From NCBI GenBank assembly GCA_900317745.1, contig ONHW01000016.1, forward strand, positions 1 through 64,000: a stretch of DNA of 64,000 nt, in the 5' to 3' direction. Source of the DNA: an uncultured Bacteroidales bacterium (GTDB taxonomy: Bacteria; Bacteroidota; Bacteroidia; Bacteroidales; Paludibacteraceae). A program made the position numbers and the translations under genes. Below the pieces are notes generated by a model that saw only the letters and a list, made by a program, of their open reading frames with translations, was not told where the DNA came from and did not search any database. Positions 32,748-42,126 of this stretch are shown piece by piece (position 1 is the first letter of the stretch; every line of letters starts with the position of its first letter).

Positions 32748-34013
32748 ATGAAACGAATAGTATTTATATCACTACTTACACTCCTTGTGAGTGTTTCTAA
32801 AGCGGATATTCCCGCAGGTTACGCTATTTACGGTATAGTGCCTTCCGGTTATACAGATTTGACGGCTAATGTAAGTATAGGCGACTGGGGAGGTGGCTAT
32901 AATGATTCCCAAACGTCCTATATTGAATATACCGGCAAAGGATTGGGCGGTAATGTAGGAGAGGGAAACTACTTACGCTTGTCTTTTACAACTGAGCAAC
33001 AGCTTCAACTCACTTCAACTTTCCGTGTGCATATAATTATGCGTAAAACAGCGGATTCGGAAAATAGTGTGCAGTTCTCATTGTGTCGCAATGGTTGGAA
33101 TTTCAACCGTGCCGGTAAAACGATTGCCGCTGCCAACCTGTCAACCGATTATCAAGACATCGTGCTTGCCAATACTGACTTGACTGAATCTACCTGGGGA
33201 ACAATCCGCACGGGTGATGAAACCACGTTTGGGGCGGCGGACGTGATGCGCTTTTGTGCAGTTAATGGTGAAGTAATCAATATTAAGCAGATTTACATTG
33301 AGAACGTATTCTCGCCGTTTGTGCAATCATCCGGATTGGGTATCCTTCGTGCCAAGGCTCTTCCAATTTATGCAGAAACAAGCGCATTTGTGCCGACAGG
33401 TGCAAGTGTGGATAACATAAACTTGTATGTAGTTAGTGTAAATCAAGATGTTTACGCTCGGATGACATCCACCGGGCATAGTTTCGATGCCGGTTTTGCT
33501 GATAACTACCAGTTACGCACATGGAGAAGCAACGGTGATGCCAACGCAACAGGCAATACGGTTAGTCCTTATCCGTATCCCGATGGTGCGATGTTTACAA
33601 TGGTAAATGGTTTGTTTGGCATTGGACCAAATGCGGATTGTTACGTGAGTGCCCGTGCCAAGCTATGGGGACAAGGAAGTATAAGATGTTCTGCGCAACT
33701 TTATTTCCGTGGCACCTATGTTTGCACTCCTACAGGCGACAAGACCGCTCCGACCGCTACCGCTTCGCCGTATTACGATGGCGAGCATTTTACCGTTACT
33801 ATTTCTGCAACCGATAATAGCGGCGAAGTGTTCTATTATACAGAAAACACGACTCGAGGTACAAAGCAAATATCTTTTGTCCCTACATTTGTGCTGAACG
33901 GTGCGGTTGAGGGAGATATTATCACGTGCTATGCCGTAGATTTTGACGGCAACATGTCTTCTCCTATGCGTGTCGGCGCTATGACCTGCAATAATTGTTT
34001 TATCGTAAATTGA
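32748..34013 (+). CDS. Secreted module A protein with chitobiase-C-like C-terminal domain
   Basis: A 421-residue secreted protein (signal about residues 1-18) that starts with module A (about 19-190, YAIYGIVPSGYTDLT to IYIENVFSP). A middle region of unrecognised fold follows (about 195-335). The last part (about 338-415), with TAPTATASPYYDG and ITCYAVDFDGNMS, resembles the CHB_HEX_C/chitobiase-C beta-sandwich found on many glycan-active proteins. Unlike its neighbours it has no C-terminal tag. Like the start of the 23553 gene, it is visibly AT-richer than the flanking enzyme genes. A longer frame upstream overlaps the barrel gene; ATG 32748 gives a proper signal peptide. Confidence 0.68.
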   Translation: MKRIVFISLLTLLVSVSKADIPAGYAIYGIVPSGYTDLTANVSIGDWGGGYNDSQTSYIEYTGKGLGGNVGEGNYLRLSFTTEQQLQLTSTFRVHIIMRKTADSENSVQFSLCRNGWNFNRAGKTIAAANLSTDYQDIVLANTDLTESTWGTIRTGDETTFGAADVMRFCAVNGEVINIKQIYIENVFSPFVQSSGLGILRAKALPIYAETSAFVPTGASVDNINLYVVSVNQDVYARMTSTGHSFDAGFADNYQLRTWRSNGDANATGNTVSPYPYPDGAMFTMVNGLFGIGPNADCYVSARAKLWGQGSIRCSAQLYFRGTYVCTPTGDKTAPTATASPYYDGEHFTVTISATDNSGEVFYYTENTTRGTKQISFVPTFVLNGAVEGDIITCYAVDFDGNMSSPMRVGAMTCNNCFIVN

Positions 34014-34027
34014 ATCAGTAGTAATAT

Positions 34028-35368
34028 ATGAAGCGAATTATTCTTTTCTTTCTTGTTTTGTTCCCGTTGCTTGCGGTAGCGCAGACGCAGAGTTACAAAC
34101 GCGGTTACGGTGTTGATCAGTCGAAGTTCACCAATCAGGCTATAGCCAACCTCGCACCGGGTGCAGGTTGGTACTACGACTGGAGTCACTCTACCTACCT
34201 GGATTTCGAAGGCGCAGATGTCGATTTTGTGCCTATGACCTGGAATGGCGGCTATAATGCCTCGCAGTTACGGCAGTTCCTCTCCGAGCACCCTAATGTC
34301 AAGTACCTGTTGGCGTTCAACGAACCGAACTTCCGCGACCAGGCAAACATGACTCCCTCGCAGGCTGCTGCCGCGTGGCCTGCACTGCAGGCTATTGCCG
34401 ATGAGTATAACCTCAAGATTGTTTCTCCTGCGCCAAACTGGTGCGGCTGGTGCGTCGAGGAGGGCGGCACGACCTACAACTCGCCCTACGACTGGCTACG
34501 TGACTTCTTTGCTGCCTGCCCCGACTGCCGCGTGGATTATATAGGTATTCACTTCTATATGGGTGCAATGGAGTCGGTCAAAGGTAGTATTGATCTGCTA
34601 TGGGAGCAGTTTCACAAACCCGTTTGGCTCACCGAGTTCAATATGGATAAAAACGGCATGGGCGACAACGGCACGGCTGACGAGCAGCGCGCGTTCATGG
34701 TAAAGATGATCGACTGGATGGAACGCGACGAGCATGTGTACCGCTATGCCTGGTTCCTTGGTCGCGGCGGAATAATCACTGACCTTATCGGCTCTGACAA
34801 GCAATCGTTGACTCTGCTCGGCAAGGTATATGCCAATATGTCGTCGTATGACGCCAATTTCTATCACTCTACCGGCAAACGTATTGAGGCTGAACATTAT
34901 ATATCAATGGACAATATCTCGCTTGTCGAGAGCACGGACGTTGATGGTGCTCTGTCGGTCGGCTACACTGCAGCAGGTAGCAAGGTGGCATATCAGATTG
35001 ATGTGCCGAATGCGGGGCAGTGGGATCTGACCTTGCGTACCGCAGGCGAACAAATAACAGGTGTGGAGATTTACAGCAATAACACGTTCCTTGCCTCCGT
35101 TACTATCCCGTCCTCCGGGTCATGGACGAAATGGCAGGATTACAAGACTGCCCTCAACCTCCCTGCCGGCAAACAGACTTTGGAACTAAAGATTGCCTCC
35201 GGATCATGTGACTTCAACTGGTTGCAACTGGGCAACACTGCTTCTGCGCTGCCCGCCACAGCCGATGAGCAAAGCACTGTTGCACGTAAGCATATCTTGC
35301 GCGACGGCTCGCTCATTATCACCACACCGTTTGGCGAGTACGATGTTTGGGGACGAAAAATTCAATAA
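34028..35368 (+). CDS. GH128-like endo-beta-1,3-glucanase with carbohydrate-binding domain, second copy
   Basis: A 446-residue secreted enzyme (signal about residues 1-18) paralogous to the protein at 19990. The barrel (about 22-265) holds the probable acid/base E99 in AFNEPNF and nucleophile E203 in WLTEFNM. A tryptophan/cysteine-rich loop (PNWCGWCVEEG, about 137-147) is absent from the other copy and may change the binding cleft. A CBM6-like sandwich follows (about 290-405, EAEHYIS to FNWLQLG), then the tag (RDGSLII, YDVWG). It probably cuts beta-1,3-glucan at a different chain position or branching from the first copy. Confidence 0.88.
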   Translation: MKRIILFFLVLFPLLAVAQTQSYKRGYGVDQSKFTNQAIANLAPGAGWYYDWSHSTYLDFEGADVDFVPMTWNGGYNASQLRQFLSEHPNVKYLLAFNEPNFRDQANMTPSQAAAAWPALQAIADEYNLKIVSPAPNWCGWCVEEGGTTYNSPYDWLRDFFAACPDCRVDYIGIHFYMGAMESVKGSIDLLWEQFHKPVWLTEFNMDKNGMGDNGTADEQRAFMVKMIDWMERDEHVYRYAWFLGRGGIITDLIGSDKQSLTLLGKVYANMSSYDANFYHSTGKRIEAEHYISMDNISLVESTDVDGALSVGYTAAGSKVAYQIDVPNAGQWDLTLRTAGEQITGVEIYSNNTFLASVTIPSSGSWTKWQDYKTALNLPAGKQTLELKIASGSCDFNWLQLGNTASALPATADEQSTVARKHILRDGSLIITTPFGEYDVWGRKIQ

Positions 35369-35383
35369 TCACGCATCACTGCT

Positions 35384-37960
35384 ATGAGAAATAATCTGTT
35401 CATCCTGTTGGTTGCCTTCTGCTTGAGCGCCTGCCATCATGCGTCTGTCCAACCCGACGTAACGGTTGGTCATCGTGCTATAGCCTTACCAGACGAGACT
35501 TGGAACGCCGCCGAGTGGATATCTGTGGCGGACGCACCGGTTAGTACCGAGATAGTGCAGGACAGTTGCCGTGCTGCCGATGGTGCTAATTGGTTTGTAT
35601 GTTCTTTGCCTGCCGACAAACAGATCGCTTCCGCCTCATGGATGACCGCAGGCTTGGGCGTTTATCAGTTGTACGTCAATGCACAACCTGTAGGCAATGA
35701 GTTTCTCAAACCCGGCTTCACCCATTATGCCAAAACCAAACGCTCGTTTACGTACGATATAACCGATGCCATGCATCTTACAGCCGGCAGCACGAATATC
35801 CTGGCAGCACAAGTCACACCGGGTTGGTGGGCTGACAAGATCATCACCCCGGCAGGTACACAGGGAATGTATGGTCGCAAGTGTGCTTTTCGCGCAGTGC
35901 TGCGGCTACAGTTCGCAGATGGCACGGAGCAACTTGTCGGAACAGATACTATCCGTTGGCGTGCAGGCATAGCCGGGCCGGTGACACACGCTGCTATCTT
36001 TGATGGTGAGGAGTACGACGCCCGTATCCCAATGGGCTATGATACTCCATATAAACTTGGCGTACCTGAACTCAATCATGAGTTTGCAGGCGATATACTT
36101 CCCTCTGAAGGTGCAGAGGTCTATCTGCGCTACGACTTGGCTCTATCGCCACAATCGGCATACGTCTGGAGCGGAGTAGAGCAGGCTGACGAAACGCATT
36201 ACGGTCGCGTGAGCATTCTCCGCCGTTATTCCGCCGGGCAGACGATGACTATCCGTGCCGGCGAGACACTGGTGCTTGACTTCGGGCAGAACAGTGCTGC
36301 CGTTCCAGCCTTTGTATTTGAGGCAAGAGAGGGTACGGTTCTTACTTTTGCACCGGGCGAACTGCTTAACGACAGTCTGGGCGCCCACAGCCGTGGCATG
36401 GACGGACCGGAAGGCAGCGTACATCGCCGCAACCTGCGTATCCCGCACACCGGCGTGACACTGTTCTATACCTTCGGTCAATCTGACGCGCCGGTGACGT
36501 ATCACCCGCAATGTACCTATTTCGGCTATCGCTATGCAGGTATAACGGCTACCGATGAGGTGAAGATTTATGCTATACGTTCCATACCCGTCTCGTCTAT
36601 TACGAGCGAGTTGGAGACCGGATCTATCACCACAGGTAATCCTTCCGTCAACCGGCTTATTCAAAATACGCTATGGGGGCAGCGTAGCAATTATCTGTCT
36701 GTGCCTACCGATTGTCCGCAACGCAACGAGCGTCTTGGCTGGACGGCCGACACGCAGGTGTTCTGCGAGACGGGCACATACTTCGCCAATACCGACCGCT
36801 TCTTCCATAAGTGGCTGCGCGATCTGCGCGATACGCAAAAGGATAACGGTGGCTACCCGGGTGTGGCGCCCTTCGGACAGTACGGCTCCAGCCATGTCGA
36901 TATGGCGCGTGTCGGCTGGTCGGATGCCGGAGTGATCGTACCCTGGACAATCTGGAAACAGTTTGCCGATACTCAGATTGTGAACGAGCACTGGCAGTCG
37001 ATGGCCAAGTTCGTGGACCATATCGCCGAATACAAATACGACCATACAGCCATGTTCCCCGACAATGGCGGTTACCAGTGGGCTGACTGGCTCAGTTATG
37101 AGGCACTGGAGTCGTTCACCGGTCAGCCTTGGGATGCCCGAGGCCTGCGCCCCGAGGCGGCGGAATACTGGTCATTCTTGTGCGGATCGTACTGGATGAT
37201 CGATGCCGGTATGATGCTGGATATGGCGCGCGCCACAGGACGGGATACTGCCAAATATGCCCGAATGGTAGCTGAGGCAAAGGCATATCTGTGCGAGCGC
37301 TTCCTGAACAGCGATGGCTCGTTCAAGTTGGATATACTCAATACGATGCAAACACCGGCATTGTTCGCGCTCAGAAACAATCTGCTTGACGGTGAAGCCC
37401 GTGAAAACATGAAACAACGCCTGCGGGCCAATTTCCGTGAGCATAACCAGTGTCTGCAAACGGGCTTCCTGGGCACATCTATCCTCATGCAGACACTTAC
37501 CGACAACGGCATGGTTGATATAGCCTACGACCTCTTGTTCCAGCGCCGTAACCCCAGTTGGCTCTATTCGGTGGATAACGGGGCAACTACTATCTGGGAG
37601 CGGTGGAACAGTTACACCATCGAACATGGTATGGCTCCCAACGGCATGAACAGTTTTAACCATTATGCGTACGGCTGCGTATGCCAGTGGCTGTGGCAAA
37701 CGGTGGCGGGTATCCGCACGGATATAGCGCAGCCCGGGTTCCGACATATCCTGCTTGCTCCTGTGCCTGACAAACGTCTTGGCTCGGTCAATGCCAGCTT
37801 TCAGTCCGCCGCGGGACTTATCAAGTCCGAGTGGCATTATGACGGAGATGTTTGCACGTGGTCGTTCAGTATCCCCGAGGGCACAACGGCTACGGTTCGT
37901 CTGCCGAACAGCGAACAAAGGGAATATGCTGCCGGCACATATACATTGCGCATTGATTGA
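35384..37960 (+). CDS. GH78 alpha-L-rhamnosidase lipoprotein
   Basis: An 858-residue lipoprotein (lipobox LSAC) of glycoside hydrolase family 78, which removes terminal alpha-L-rhamnose. N-terminal beta-sandwich domains (about residues 40-400) contain LDFGQNSAAVPAF, the accessory-domain signature. The (alpha/alpha)6 barrel (about 425-770) has the general-acid region DCPQRNERLGWTAD and the second catalytic Glu in TTIWERWNSY; a C-terminal sandwich completes it. It is directly upstream of the rhamnose catabolic genes, with the kinase starting five bases after its stop, so release and use of rhamnose appear to be co-expressed. Intact and of normal length. Confidence 0.93.
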   Translation: MRNNLFILLVAFCLSACHHASVQPDVTVGHRAIALPDETWNAAEWISVADAPVSTEIVQDSCRAADGANWFVCSLPADKQIASASWMTAGLGVYQLYVNAQPVGNEFLKPGFTHYAKTKRSFTYDITDAMHLTAGSTNILAAQVTPGWWADKIITPAGTQGMYGRKCAFRAVLRLQFADGTEQLVGTDTIRWRAGIAGPVTHAAIFDGEEYDARIPMGYDTPYKLGVPELNHEFAGDILPSEGAEVYLRYDLALSPQSAYVWSGVEQADETHYGRVSILRRYSAGQTMTIRAGETLVLDFGQNSAAVPAFVFEAREGTVLTFAPGELLNDSLGAHSRGMDGPEGSVHRRNLRIPHTGVTLFYTFGQSDAPVTYHPQCTYFGYRYAGITATDEVKIYAIRSIPVSSITSELETGSITTGNPSVNRLIQNTLWGQRSNYLSVPTDCPQRNERLGWTADTQVFCETGTYFANTDRFFHKWLRDLRDTQKDNGGYPGVAPFGQYGSSHVDMARVGWSDAGVIVPWTIWKQFADTQIVNEHWQSMAKFVDHIAEYKYDHTAMFPDNGGYQWADWLSYEALESFTGQPWDARGLRPEAAEYWSFLCGSYWMIDAGMMLDMARATGRDTAKYARMVAEAKAYLCERFLNSDGSFKLDILNTMQTPALFALRNNLLDGEARENMKQRLRANFREHNQCLQTGFLGTSILMQTLTDNGMVDIAYDLLFQRRNPSWLYSVDNGATTIWERWNSYTIEHGMAPNGMNSFNHYAYGCVCQWLWQTVAGIRTDIAQPGFRHILLAPVPDKRLGSVNASFQSAAGLIKSEWHYDGDVCTWSFSIPEGTTATVRLPNSEQREYAAGTYTLRID

Positions 37961-37965
37961 TTCGG

Positions 37966-39321
37966 ATGACCAACGATTATAAATATTATATTGCCATCGA
38001 CTGGGGAGCGACTTCCGGTCGCGTGATGGTTGCCCGTGTGCTTGACGGTGATATCCGTCTGCGCGAGGTGTATCGTTTCACGCATAGTGTCGTGCAGGGC
38101 GCTGACGGACATTGGTACTGGGATTTCAATTCCCTGCTCAGCGAGACGCTCACCGGCTTGCGCGAAGCAGCCGGGCTGGGACATCACTACGAGTCTGTCG
38201 GAGTGGATACATGGGGTGTGGATGTAGCGTTTTACGGCGGGAATGGTCAACTGCTGTATGCTCCTTTAGCATATCGCGACCCGTTCACTACAGATGCGCA
38301 GAAGCAGTTTTACGAGCAGATGTCTGCCGGTGAATTGTATGGCAAGACAGGTATTCAGCAGATGCACTTCAATACGGTATTCAAGTTGTACGCGTGTCAA
38401 AGGGAGCGATATCTTCCGCTGTTGAATGCCGAACATATCCTGTTCCTGCCCGATGCAGTCAGTTACTTCTTGACAGGACAGATGGTTTGCGAGTATTCCG
38501 TTTTGTCCACTTCCGCCATGCTCAACCCCGTAACCAAAGATTTCGACGAGGATATACTCTCTCTTTGTGGCTTACGGCGGGAGCAGTTCCCTGATATCGT
38601 TTATCCCGGGCAGGTCATCGGCAGCCTCAAACCCGAAATCATTGCCCAAACAGGTCTGAATGCTGATTGCCGGGTTGTGGCTGTAGCCGGTCATGACACC
38701 GCCAGTGCAGTCGCGGCTGTGCCTCGTCTGTACAATGGCAAGCGCGTAGCCTATCTCAGTAGCGGTACGTGGAGTCTGATGGGCACTGTGGTTGATTCAC
38801 CGGTTATCACCGAGCAAAGTATGCAGCTGAACTTCACCAACGAGGGTGGAGTGAACGGCACAACGCGACTGCTGAAGAATATCACAGGTATGTGGATCCT
38901 CGAGCAGTGCCGCAAGCAGTGGAGCCTGCAAGGCAAGCGGTACAGCTATCCGCAACTCATTGATATGGCGGAGAGTGTGTGCCGGGTGCCCGAATTGTTC
39001 AATCCTGACGAACCGCGGTTTGCTAATCCTGAAGATATGCTGTCGGAGGTAGCAGCTGGACGTTCGCTTACCGATGCTGAGATAGTCAGTTGTATTTTCC
39101 ACTCGCTGGCGCAACGCTACGGAGAGGTGTTTGACATGCTCTGTGCACTCGTCGGCGAAGCGTTCGGAGCATTGTATATCATCGGTGGCGGAGCGCAGAA
39201 CAGTTATCTTAACAGCCTGACCAAGCAGGCGGTAGGAGTACCGGTGCTCATCGGATCAACCGAGGCAACCGCTATCGGAAACATAATGGTGCAAAATCAA
39301 AATAACCCATCTCAGTTCTAA
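37966..39321 (+). CDS. rhaB: Rhamnulokinase
   Basis: A 451-residue FGGY-family sugar kinase that phosphorylates L-rhamnulose. The N-terminal ATP/substrate motif IDWGATSGR, the GVDTWGVD segment and the GHDTASAV segment match rhamnulokinases closely, and IGGGAQNSYLN is the adenosine-binding motif near the C-terminus. I start at ATG 37966; the in-frame TTG at 37957 overlaps the GH78 stop. It is the first gene of a four-gene rhamnose block with short intergenic gaps. Intact. Confidence 0.92.
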   Translation: MTNDYKYYIAIDWGATSGRVMVARVLDGDIRLREVYRFTHSVVQGADGHWYWDFNSLLSETLTGLREAAGLGHHYESVGVDTWGVDVAFYGGNGQLLYAPLAYRDPFTTDAQKQFYEQMSAGELYGKTGIQQMHFNTVFKLYACQRERYLPLLNAEHILFLPDAVSYFLTGQMVCEYSVLSTSAMLNPVTKDFDEDILSLCGLRREQFPDIVYPGQVIGSLKPEIIAQTGLNADCRVVAVAGHDTASAVAAVPRLYNGKRVAYLSSGTWSLMGTVVDSPVITEQSMQLNFTNEGGVNGTTRLLKNITGMWILEQCRKQWSLQGKRYSYPQLIDMAESVCRVPELFNPDEPRFANPEDMLSEVAAGRSLTDAEIVSCIFHSLAQRYGEVFDMLCALVGEAFGALYIIGGGAQNSYLNSLTKQAVGVPVLIGSTEATAIGNIMVQNQNNPSQF

Positions 39322-39341
39322 CATATAAAATAACAATCTCT

Positions 39342-40769
39342 ATGAATACTCCCCTTGTTCCCACCCAAGCACGTGTTGGCGTTTTCTCAATCGCCTTAGG
39401 TGCGTATTTGCCGCAATTCCCGTCACTTGTGCCGGAGTTTGAGGCGCAGTATAAATCATTCAAGGCTACCTTGCCGGACAGTGTTGAAATCATCGATGGC
39501 GGCATAGTTACTACCAAGGAGCTGGCACAGGCTGCAGGCGACAAGTTCCGCGCTGCGGATGTTGACCTGGTTATCCTGCAATTGCTCACCTACGCCACGT
39601 CGTATAATATGCTGCCCGCCGTGCGTGACTTGGATGTGCCGGTTGTGTTGGTTAATGTCCAGAAGTTGCCCGCGCCTGACTACAAGCACACCGATACGCC
39701 TACTTGGCTTGGCGAACTATATGCCTGCGGTGCCGTAGGCGAGATGGTTGCCGACCTTGAGCGTGCCGGCAAACGGCATGCCGTTGTTACAGGTATTCAA
39801 GGTGACGATCCCGAAGTGCAGCGCGAGATCGAACAGTGGTGCCGCGCAGCACAAGTGCGCCGCCGGTTCCGCGACACGAACATCGCACAGATCGGACGAC
39901 CGTATCCGGGCATGATGGACCTGTATATCGACGAAACGAACCTCTACCACCGCATGTGGCTTTATACCAAGCAGTTTGATTGGGAGAAGATGTGGGCTAT
40001 AGCCGACCATGTCACTGATGAGGCGGCTATCCGCGCCAAAGCCGAGGATATATTGGCAACCTTTGACATTGAAGGCGGAGCAAGCGTTGATACCGTGTGG
40101 GATATGGCGCGATATGTGGTTGCTTTCGAGCAATGGGTCAGGGACGAACACCTCGGACTCATCGCCTCTCATTACGATGGTTTTGCCCAGGGCGTAGCCG
40201 GCAAACTCGACTCTATGCTCATCCCCGCTTTCTCCATGCTGATCAAGCAGCATACGGCTTGCGCCGTCGAGGGAGATATCAAGGTTGCTATGGCTATGTC
40301 TATTCTCAAGACTATTGCCGGCACAGGACAACTCAGCGAGATGTATTCTATCGATTTCCCTGCCGACATCTGTATCATCGGTCACTCGGGCAGTGGCGAT
40401 GCCGATATATCGCAGGCGCATAAGCCTACGATGAAGATCGTGCCCGTCTTCCACGGCAAGACAGGCGGCGGCTATCTCACGCAGTTCTATCCGCCTGCAG
40501 GTCCCGTAACGTATCTGGCTATCACGCAGGACAGAAACGGTGTGTTCAAGTTCGTTGTTGCTGAAGGCGTCAACGAGCCGGGCGATATCTTTATGTTCGG
40601 CGATACGAACATGCGTACGCGATTCAGCATCGGTGCACGGGAGTTCTGCAACCGCTGGTCGGAAGCAGGACCTACCCACCACATGGCGGCTGCCGTCGGA
40701 CGACATATCGATACGATACTCAAGGTTGCCAAAATCTTCAATATCCAAGTAGATATAATTTGCAGATAA
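39342..40769 (+). CDS. L-arabinose/L-fucose isomerase-like enzyme, probable rhamnose isomerase substitute
   Basis: A 475-residue cytoplasmic protein of the L-fucose/L-arabinose isomerase superfamily. Features include LVILQLLTYATSYN in the N-terminal domain, the internal HSGSGDAD segment and the metal-ligand-type EAGPTHHM near the C-terminus, which resembles the AraA histidine motif. It is not related to RhaA-type TIM-barrel rhamnose isomerases. Because it lies between rhaB and rhaD, and no rhaA is present, it probably turns L-rhamnose into L-rhamnulose; this is inferred from context. Action on a different deoxy sugar or on arabinose is possible. Confidence 0.78.
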   Translation: MNTPLVPTQARVGVFSIALGAYLPQFPSLVPEFEAQYKSFKATLPDSVEIIDGGIVTTKELAQAAGDKFRAADVDLVILQLLTYATSYNMLPAVRDLDVPVVLVNVQKLPAPDYKHTDTPTWLGELYACGAVGEMVADLERAGKRHAVVTGIQGDDPEVQREIEQWCRAAQVRRRFRDTNIAQIGRPYPGMMDLYIDETNLYHRMWLYTKQFDWEKMWAIADHVTDEAAIRAKAEDILATFDIEGGASVDTVWDMARYVVAFEQWVRDEHLGLIASHYDGFAQGVAGKLDSMLIPAFSMLIKQHTACAVEGDIKVAMAMSILKTIAGTGQLSEMYSIDFPADICIIGHSGSGDADISQAHKPTMKIVPVFHGKTGGGYLTQFYPPAGPVTYLAITQDRNGVFKFVVAEGVNEPGDIFMFGDTNMRTRFSIGAREFCNRWSEAGPTHHMAAAVGRHIDTILKVAKIFNIQVDIICR

Positions 40770-40770
40770 T

Positions 40771-42126
40771 ATGGGTAAAAGTAGTAGTTTGAAGAGCACT
40801 CTGGCGGTCTCGCTCAACAATTATCTGGATGCGGGTGCTATCGTGGCGGGCGCCAGCGGTTTGACATTGTGGCAGAACTATCTCGGATTGAGTGAGGTGA
40901 GTCTGGGCTGGTTGAACTTCATCAGTGCCAACTGCCTAGGTGCGGCTATTGGTGCAATCATCGGAGGATTTCTGGCGGACAAGTACGGACGTAAGTTCAT
41001 CTTTACTTACAACCTGCTCGTATATATGTTCGGCGTGCTGCTGGTGATGTGCGCCACTAACTTTGCCGTGCTGTTTGCGGGATTTCTGTTCACGGGTATA
41101 TCTGTCGGCATAGGCGTGCCGGCGTCGTGGACATATATCTCCGAAAGTTCGGAGGTGAACAACCGCGGTCGTAATATCAGTCTCTCGCAAATGTCGTGGG
41201 GCATAGGTCCCATGTGCATCTTGCTGCTCGGTATGCTTTTTGCTCCGGGGCATGCCGGCGAGACCGATGGCGTGCTCTACGGATGGGTACAAACGTTGGC
41301 GAACCTGTTCATGGGTGCTGAGGCGGATGTGGCAGCCGTGCAGGTGTTTGCTTCGCGTATAGTGTTCGCTTCGCTGTTCATCGTAGCATTCGTCGCGTGG
41401 AATCTGCAGCGGCGCTTGCAGGAGAGTGCCGAGTTTGAGGCTACCAAGGCTGCTGCTCAGCATACCGGTCTGTTGCAGAATATCAAAGTTTTGTTCCAGA
41501 ATAAGATTGCTATCCGCACTGTCGCATTCCTGGCAGTTATCTATCTGTCGTGGAACCTTGTGGCATCGGTCATGGGATTCTTCCAACCGCATATCTACGA
41601 GTCGGCAGGCGGTATGAGTAATAAGGACGCCAATATGCTCAGTTGCATCAGTTGGGCAGTGGTCGTATTTGTTACGTTCATCGTTTCCCGCCTGGTTGAT
41701 AAGTTCGCCCATCGCATTTTTTATATCTTCGGCTTGCTTTGCGCACTCACGGCGTGGATGATCATCATCGGCATAGGTGTCACAAATATCGTCTGGCTGT
41801 GGGTGTTCACCATCCTTTGGGGTGTCAACAACGGCTGCTCGGTGCAGATCTTCTACGCACTCTGGGGCTCGGAGCTGTTCCCCGCCAAGTTCCGTGCCGG
41901 AGCTCAGGGATTGATGTTCTTCCTCGTGCGCGGATTGTCGGCAGTCTGGGGACTGGTGTTCACCTATATCTATGGCGAGAACGGCGAAGGCTTTACCATA
42001 GCTGCCTGGTGCATGGTGGCTCTGCTGCTCGTGTCGCTCGTTGTCGGTGTGATTGGCGCACCGCAAACGCGTGGCAAATCATTAACTCAAATCACTAAAG
42101 AACGTTATGGAAATACTGTTGACTAA
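40771..42126 (+). CDS. MFS sugar porter, probable rhamnose transporter
   Basis: A 451-residue inner-membrane transporter with about 12 helices of the sugar-porter branch of the major facilitator superfamily. The loop 2-3 motif is GGFLADKYGRK, and the mid-protein loop has ESSEVNNRGR, the PESPR-like position. It starts one base after the isomerase stop and overlaps the aldolase gene by 20 bases, so it belongs to the rhamnose operon and probably imports L-rhamnose with protons. It is unrelated to the RhaT family used by enterobacteria. Substrate is inferred from context. Confidence 0.85.
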   Translation: MGKSSSLKSTLAVSLNNYLDAGAIVAGASGLTLWQNYLGLSEVSLGWLNFISANCLGAAIGAIIGGFLADKYGRKFIFTYNLLVYMFGVLLVMCATNFAVLFAGFLFTGISVGIGVPASWTYISESSEVNNRGRNISLSQMSWGIGPMCILLLGMLFAPGHAGETDGVLYGWVQTLANLFMGAEADVAAVQVFASRIVFASLFIVAFVAWNLQRRLQESAEFEATKAAAQHTGLLQNIKVLFQNKIAIRTVAFLAVIYLSWNLVASVMGFFQPHIYESAGGMSNKDANMLSCISWAVVVFVTFIVSRLVDKFAHRIFYIFGLLCALTAWMIIIGIGVTNIVWLWVFTILWGVNNGCSVQIFYALWGSELFPAKFRAGAQGLMFFLVRGLSAVWGLVFTYIYGENGEGFTIAAWCMVALLLVSLVVGVIGAPQTRGKSLTQITKERYGNTVD

